Part shown: positions 13,054-15,892 of the stretch, piece by piece
How positions within the stretch are numbered: position 1 is the first letter of the stretch
How the letters are laid out: every line of letters begins with the position of its first letter
Origin: QNBT01 sp964563335
GTDB taxonomy: Bacteria > Planctomycetota > Phycisphaerae > Sedimentisphaerales > Anaerohalosphaeraceae
Direction of reading: 5' to 3'
DNA length: 15,892 bases
Assembly: GCA_964563335.1 (NCBI GenBank)
Contig: CAZLWL010000055.1
Span: forward strand, 1-15,892
The notes under the pieces: model-generated
Databases searched by the model: none
Told to the model about the DNA's origin: nothing
Seen by the model: the letters and a program-made list of their open reading frames with translations, nothing else
Translations under genes and position numbers: made by a program

Positions 13054-15036
13054 TTGATTTCATTTGAGAATCATGGGGGCCTGGATGTAAAAAAGATTCT
13101 TGGCGAAGGGGGACTTGTAGGTCAATGTTACGGCGGTTTTGAAGTCAGGCCGCAGCAGTTGAAGATGGCTCGCGCCGTGCATGACGCCTTCAAGGGCCGT
13201 TACCATCTCGCAGTTGAAGCCGGCACGGGAGTAGGAAAAAGCTATGCCTATCTTGTCGGTGCAATCGACCAGGTGCGGCAAAAAAAGGGCAAGGTGCTGA
13301 TCAGCACTTACACTATCACCCTGCAAGAGCAGCTTATCAACAAAGACATTCCCTTTCTTTCAGAGATTATGCCGGGCTGGTTCACCGCCCGTCTGGCTAA
13401 GGGGAGAGGAAATTACCTTTGTCGGAGGAGACTCGCGTATGCACTACGCAGACAAAAGGGGTTGTTCGATGATGTGGGCGTGGAGCTTTCGCAAATTAAC
13501 GACTGGGCGCGAAATACCCAAGACGGCTCGCTGAGCGATTTGCCTTTTGTACCTTCGACCCAGGTCTGGGACGCCGTCAAGAGCGAACATGGAAATTGTC
13601 CCGGCAGGAAGTGTCAGCACTTTCGCGAATGCTTTTATCGACGGGCAAGGCGCGACCTTGAAACGGCCAACATTATCGTCGCCAATCACGCGCTTCTGTT
13701 TAGCGATCTTGTGCTCAAGGCTGAATCGACAAGCATTTTGCCAAAGTATAGTTTTGTCGTCATTGACGAAGCACATAATATTGAACATGTCGCCCAGGAG
13801 CATTTCGGCATAAACATAACCAACTTCACAATCAGCTACCTTTTGCGCAGGCTCTATAATGGCCGCACGGGTAAGGGGCTGCTGACCTTTGCCAATGCCG
13901 ACGATGCGATAAGTCTGGTCGGGCGATGTGATGAGGCGGCAAAGGCCTTTTTTGCAAATGTGCGGAGCTGGTACGAACAAACGAGGGACAAAACGGGCGG
14001 CAGGTGTTACGCGAATTTCGTGGACGACAATATCACCGGCTCGATAAGACAACTTCGCCTCGCCTTATCGAAGCTCGTCAAAAAGGCCGATGACGAGGAC
14101 GAACGGCGTGAACTGACACGATATGTGGACAAGTGCAGAAGTCTTGAGACGGATGTGCAAATTTTTTTGACCCAGCCTGAGCAGTCGAGCGTTTACTGGG
14201 TCGAGGCCGATGGGAGCAGGTCCCGGCGAACGTCGCTGCGCAGTGCGCCGATGAATGTGGGGCCGGATGTGAAACGGTGTCTGTTTGACGAGTTCGACTC
14301 GGTCATCACCACCAGCGCAACGCTGAGTTGTGACGGCGACGACGAAAAAAGCGGCTTTGATTTCTTTGCAAGCCGAATCGGTCTTGCCGAATTTGAGGCT
14401 GTAAAGCTCGGGTCACCTTTCGACTATCAAAGGCAGGTAACGATGTATATCGAGGCTGATTTGCCGGAGCCCAATCTTGGGGATTTCACCGCGGCCGCTG
14501 CCGGAGCGATAAAGAAGTATCTGCTGAAAACGGACGGCAGGGCATTTGTGCTTTTTACAAGCTATTCAATGCTGAAGAAGTTGGCGGATGAACTGGCGGA
14601 CTGGTTGTCGGAAAACAAAATGGAACTGCTTCGTCAGGGTGTCGGCGTTGACAGGTCGATACTTTTGGAGCGGTTCAAGGCCGATGAACGAAGCGTGCTT
14701 TTCGGTACGGACAGTTTCTGGCAGGGCGTTGATGTGCCGGGAGATGCGCTTTCAAACGTGATTATCGCAAGGCTGCCGTTTTCCGTGCCCAACCATCCGC
14801 TCATACAGGGGCGGATTGAACAAATAAGGCTGGAAGGTGAGAATCCCTTTTATAAGTATCAACTGCCCAGCGCAATCCTGAAATTCAAGCAGGGTTTCGG
14901 CAGACTCATCCGCAACAAAACCGACAACGGCATCATCGTCGTCCTGGACAGCAGAATCATCCGTAAAAGCTACGGCAGACAGTTCCTGGCAGCCATACCA
15001 AACTGCAGGGTGGAAATTGTAACCAAGGCTGATTGA
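13054..15036 (+). CDS. DinG/XPD-type iron-sulfur DNA helicase
   Basis: 660 aa, superfamily 2 ATP-dependent 5'-3' helicase of the DinG group (COG1199), likely in DNA repair or resolution of unusual DNA structures. Motif Q is near VRPQQLKMA (31-39), Walker A is EAGTGVGKS (55-63), and the DEAH box is VVIDEAHN (235-242). Four cysteines in XPD-like order, C123 (NYLCRRR), C182 (GNCPG), C187 (KCQHF) and C193 (ECFYRRA), should bind a 4Fe-4S cluster. The second motor domain has FGTDSFWQGVDVPGDALSNV and QGFGRLIRN (motif VI). The start is TTG 13054, supported by AAGGGG (13043-13048) 5 nt upstream; the next in-frame Met (residue 38) would delete motif Q. There is no exonuclease domain. It follows the TPR gene by 9 bp. 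The symbol dinG is common for such proteins, but orthology is not shown. Confidence 0.92.
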   Translation: MISFENHGGLDVKKILGEGGLVGQCYGGFEVRPQQLKMARAVHDAFKGRYHLAVEAGTGVGKSYAYLVGAIDQVRQKKGKVLISTYTITLQEQLINKDIPFLSEIMPGWFTARLAKGRGNYLCRRRLAYALRRQKGLFDDVGVELSQINDWARNTQDGSLSDLPFVPSTQVWDAVKSEHGNCPGRKCQHFRECFYRRARRDLETANIIVANHALLFSDLVLKAESTSILPKYSFVVIDEAHNIEHVAQEHFGINITNFTISYLLRRLYNGRTGKGLLTFANADDAISLVGRCDEAAKAFFANVRSWYEQTRDKTGGRCYANFVDDNITGSIRQLRLALSKLVKKADDEDERRELTRYVDKCRSLETDVQIFLTQPEQSSVYWVEADGSRSRRTSLRSAPMNVGPDVKRCLFDEFDSVITTSATLSCDGDDEKSGFDFFASRIGLAEFEAVKLGSPFDYQRQVTMYIEADLPEPNLGDFTAAAAGAIKKYLLKTDGRAFVLFTSYSMLKKLADELADWLSENKMELLRQGVGVDRSILLERFKADERSVLFGTDSFWQGVDVPGDALSNVIIARLPFSVPNHPLIQGRIEQIRLEGENPFYKYQLPSAILKFKQGFGRLIRNKTDNGIIVVLDSRIIRKSYGRQFLAAIPNCRVEIVTKAD

Positions 15037-15092
15037 CTGCGAAGTTGTATCCGGTTAAACTGCCCGAACTTGCACGAAAAAGGAAGAAAATA

Positions 15093-15892
15093 ATGACTTT
15101 GTATGTTAACGGTGAGAAGATTGACGAAAAGCATATTCAGGCGGAAGTTGAAAAGCTTCGTCCTGATTACGAACGCGTATTTGCCGACAAACCCGCCGAC
15201 GAGCGACAAAAACAACTATATGAATGGTCTCGCGAAAATGTGATAGAGGCCGTTTTACTGAGACAGGCGGCCCGCAAGGACCGAGACCAAATACCTTCTG
15301 AAGCCATCGATAAGGCATACAAGCAGTTCGTTAAGCAAAACGGCGACAAAAGCGCCGACGAAGAACAGGTCAAGGCCGAAATTGCCGAACGGATGGGTGT
15401 CGAAGAATTGATGAACAGTGTCACCGGCAATGTGAAAAAGCCTTCTGAAAAGGACATTCGAAAATACTACGACAGGAACATAAAAAGATTCACCATGGGC
15501 GAGATGGTAAGGGCCTCACATATTGTGAAGCACCATAAGTCGGGGGTTGACGGCGACGATATGAAGAGCCAAATGCAGCAGATTCTTGGCGAGCTCCGCG
15601 ATGGAGCGGATTTTGGCAAGGTCGCTGGCGAGCATTCCCACTGCCCTGAGAACGGCGGGGACCTCGGATACTTTCCCCGCGGCAGCATGGTCGCCGAGTT
15701 TGAAGACGTTGTTTTCGCGATGGAAGTGGGCGGGGTCAGCGATGTTTTCAAGACGGAGTTCGGCTATCACATTGCCAAGGTTACCGACAAGAAGCCCACC
15801 ACTCCCTGCCCACTTGAAGATGTTCGCGAAGTCATCGTGCGGGAATTGACCGCCCAGGCCCGGCAAAAAGCCGTCGAGAAATTCATCGATGC
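15093..15892 (+). CDS. Parvulin-type peptidyl-prolyl isomerase (cut by window end)
   Basis: The first 266 codons are present and the gene runs off the window. ATG 15093 has AGGA (15081-15084) 8 nt upstream. The N-terminal part (1-135) is helical and charged, starting MTLYVNGEKIDEKHIQAEVE, like the SurA/PrsA-type chaperone arm. The parvulin (PpiC) domain covers about 138-232, with VRASHIV, FGKVAGEHSHCPENGGDLGY (174-193), FPRGSMVAEFEDVVFAMEVG (194-213) and TEFGYHIAKV. These enzymes turn peptidyl-proline bonds and assist folding. No signal peptide is seen, so unlike SurA it appears cytoplasmic, unless the true start lies elsewhere. It is 56 bp after the helicase and has its own Shine-Dalgarno. 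It may be the last gene of the operon or be transcribed separately. Confidence 0.9.
   Translation, partial: MTLYVNGEKIDEKHIQAEVEKLRPDYERVFADKPADERQKQLYEWSRENVIEAVLLRQAARKDRDQIPSEAIDKAYKQFVKQNGDKSADEEQVKAEIAERMGVEELMNSVTGNVKKPSEKDIRKYYDRNIKRFTMGEMVRASHIVKHHKSGVDGDDMKSQMQQILGELRDGADFGKVAGEHSHCPENGGDLGYFPRGSMVAEFEDVVFAMEVGGVSDVFKTEFGYHIAKVTDKKPTTPCPLEDVREVIVRELTAQARQKAVEKFID

Overview
The window reads as chromosomal DNA of a free-living bacterium with the MEP isoprenoid route. The gene set and order (ispA-dxs-nadK, a secreted TPR protein, a DinG-type helicase, a parvulin), the citramalate synthase and the short simple repeats between genes suggest a planctomycete, perhaps of the Phycisphaerae. 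That placement is inference; no rRNA or other marker is present.

Left block (1-3960, minus strand). Read in the direction of transcription: a DUF89-family metal-dependent phosphatase; a NifX-like domain joined to a MinD/Mrp-type ATPase carrying two 4Fe-4S clusters; a cation diffusion facilitator (CDF) membrane domain joined to an HflK-type SPFH domain; and the start of hflC, cut by the window edge. The block resembles the NifX/MinD-ATPase (orange-protein-like) iron-sulfur loci of anaerobes. Gene boundaries have been lost at two places: the DUF89 gene runs out of frame through a coiled-coil remnant, and the NifX-like domain ends exactly where the ATPase P-loop begins. A strong 22-bp palindrome built on GGGCATATGCCC sits inside the predicted promoter of this operon.

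Middle block (3961-7798). A 350-bp spacer holds six 8-bp repeats and the operator. Then comes cimA (citramalate synthase, minus strand) with a good promoter, divergent from a small protein made of about eight 10-11-residue glycine/glutamine repeats. The promoter of the small protein has its -10 box between the arms of a large inverted repeat. Next is a mobile-element graveyard: a hairpin repeat interrupted by an IS1182-type transposase fragment, itself joined to a piece of an IS110-type transposase.

Right block (7799-15892, plus strand). A compact run of genes: ispA (prenyl diphosphate synthase), dxs (MEP pathway entry), nadK (NAD kinase), a secreted acidic TPR protein, a DinG/XPD-type iron-sulfur helicase, and a parvulin-type prolyl isomerase cut by the window end. 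dxs and ispA supply the first step and the chain-elongation step of isoprenoid synthesis, and NAD kinase supplies the NADP(H) that pathway uses. The spacing (3 bp, a 1-bp stop/start overlap, 9 bp) supports co-transcription of at least dxs through the helicase. A plausible promoter lies just upstream of ispA, downstream of the IS debris.
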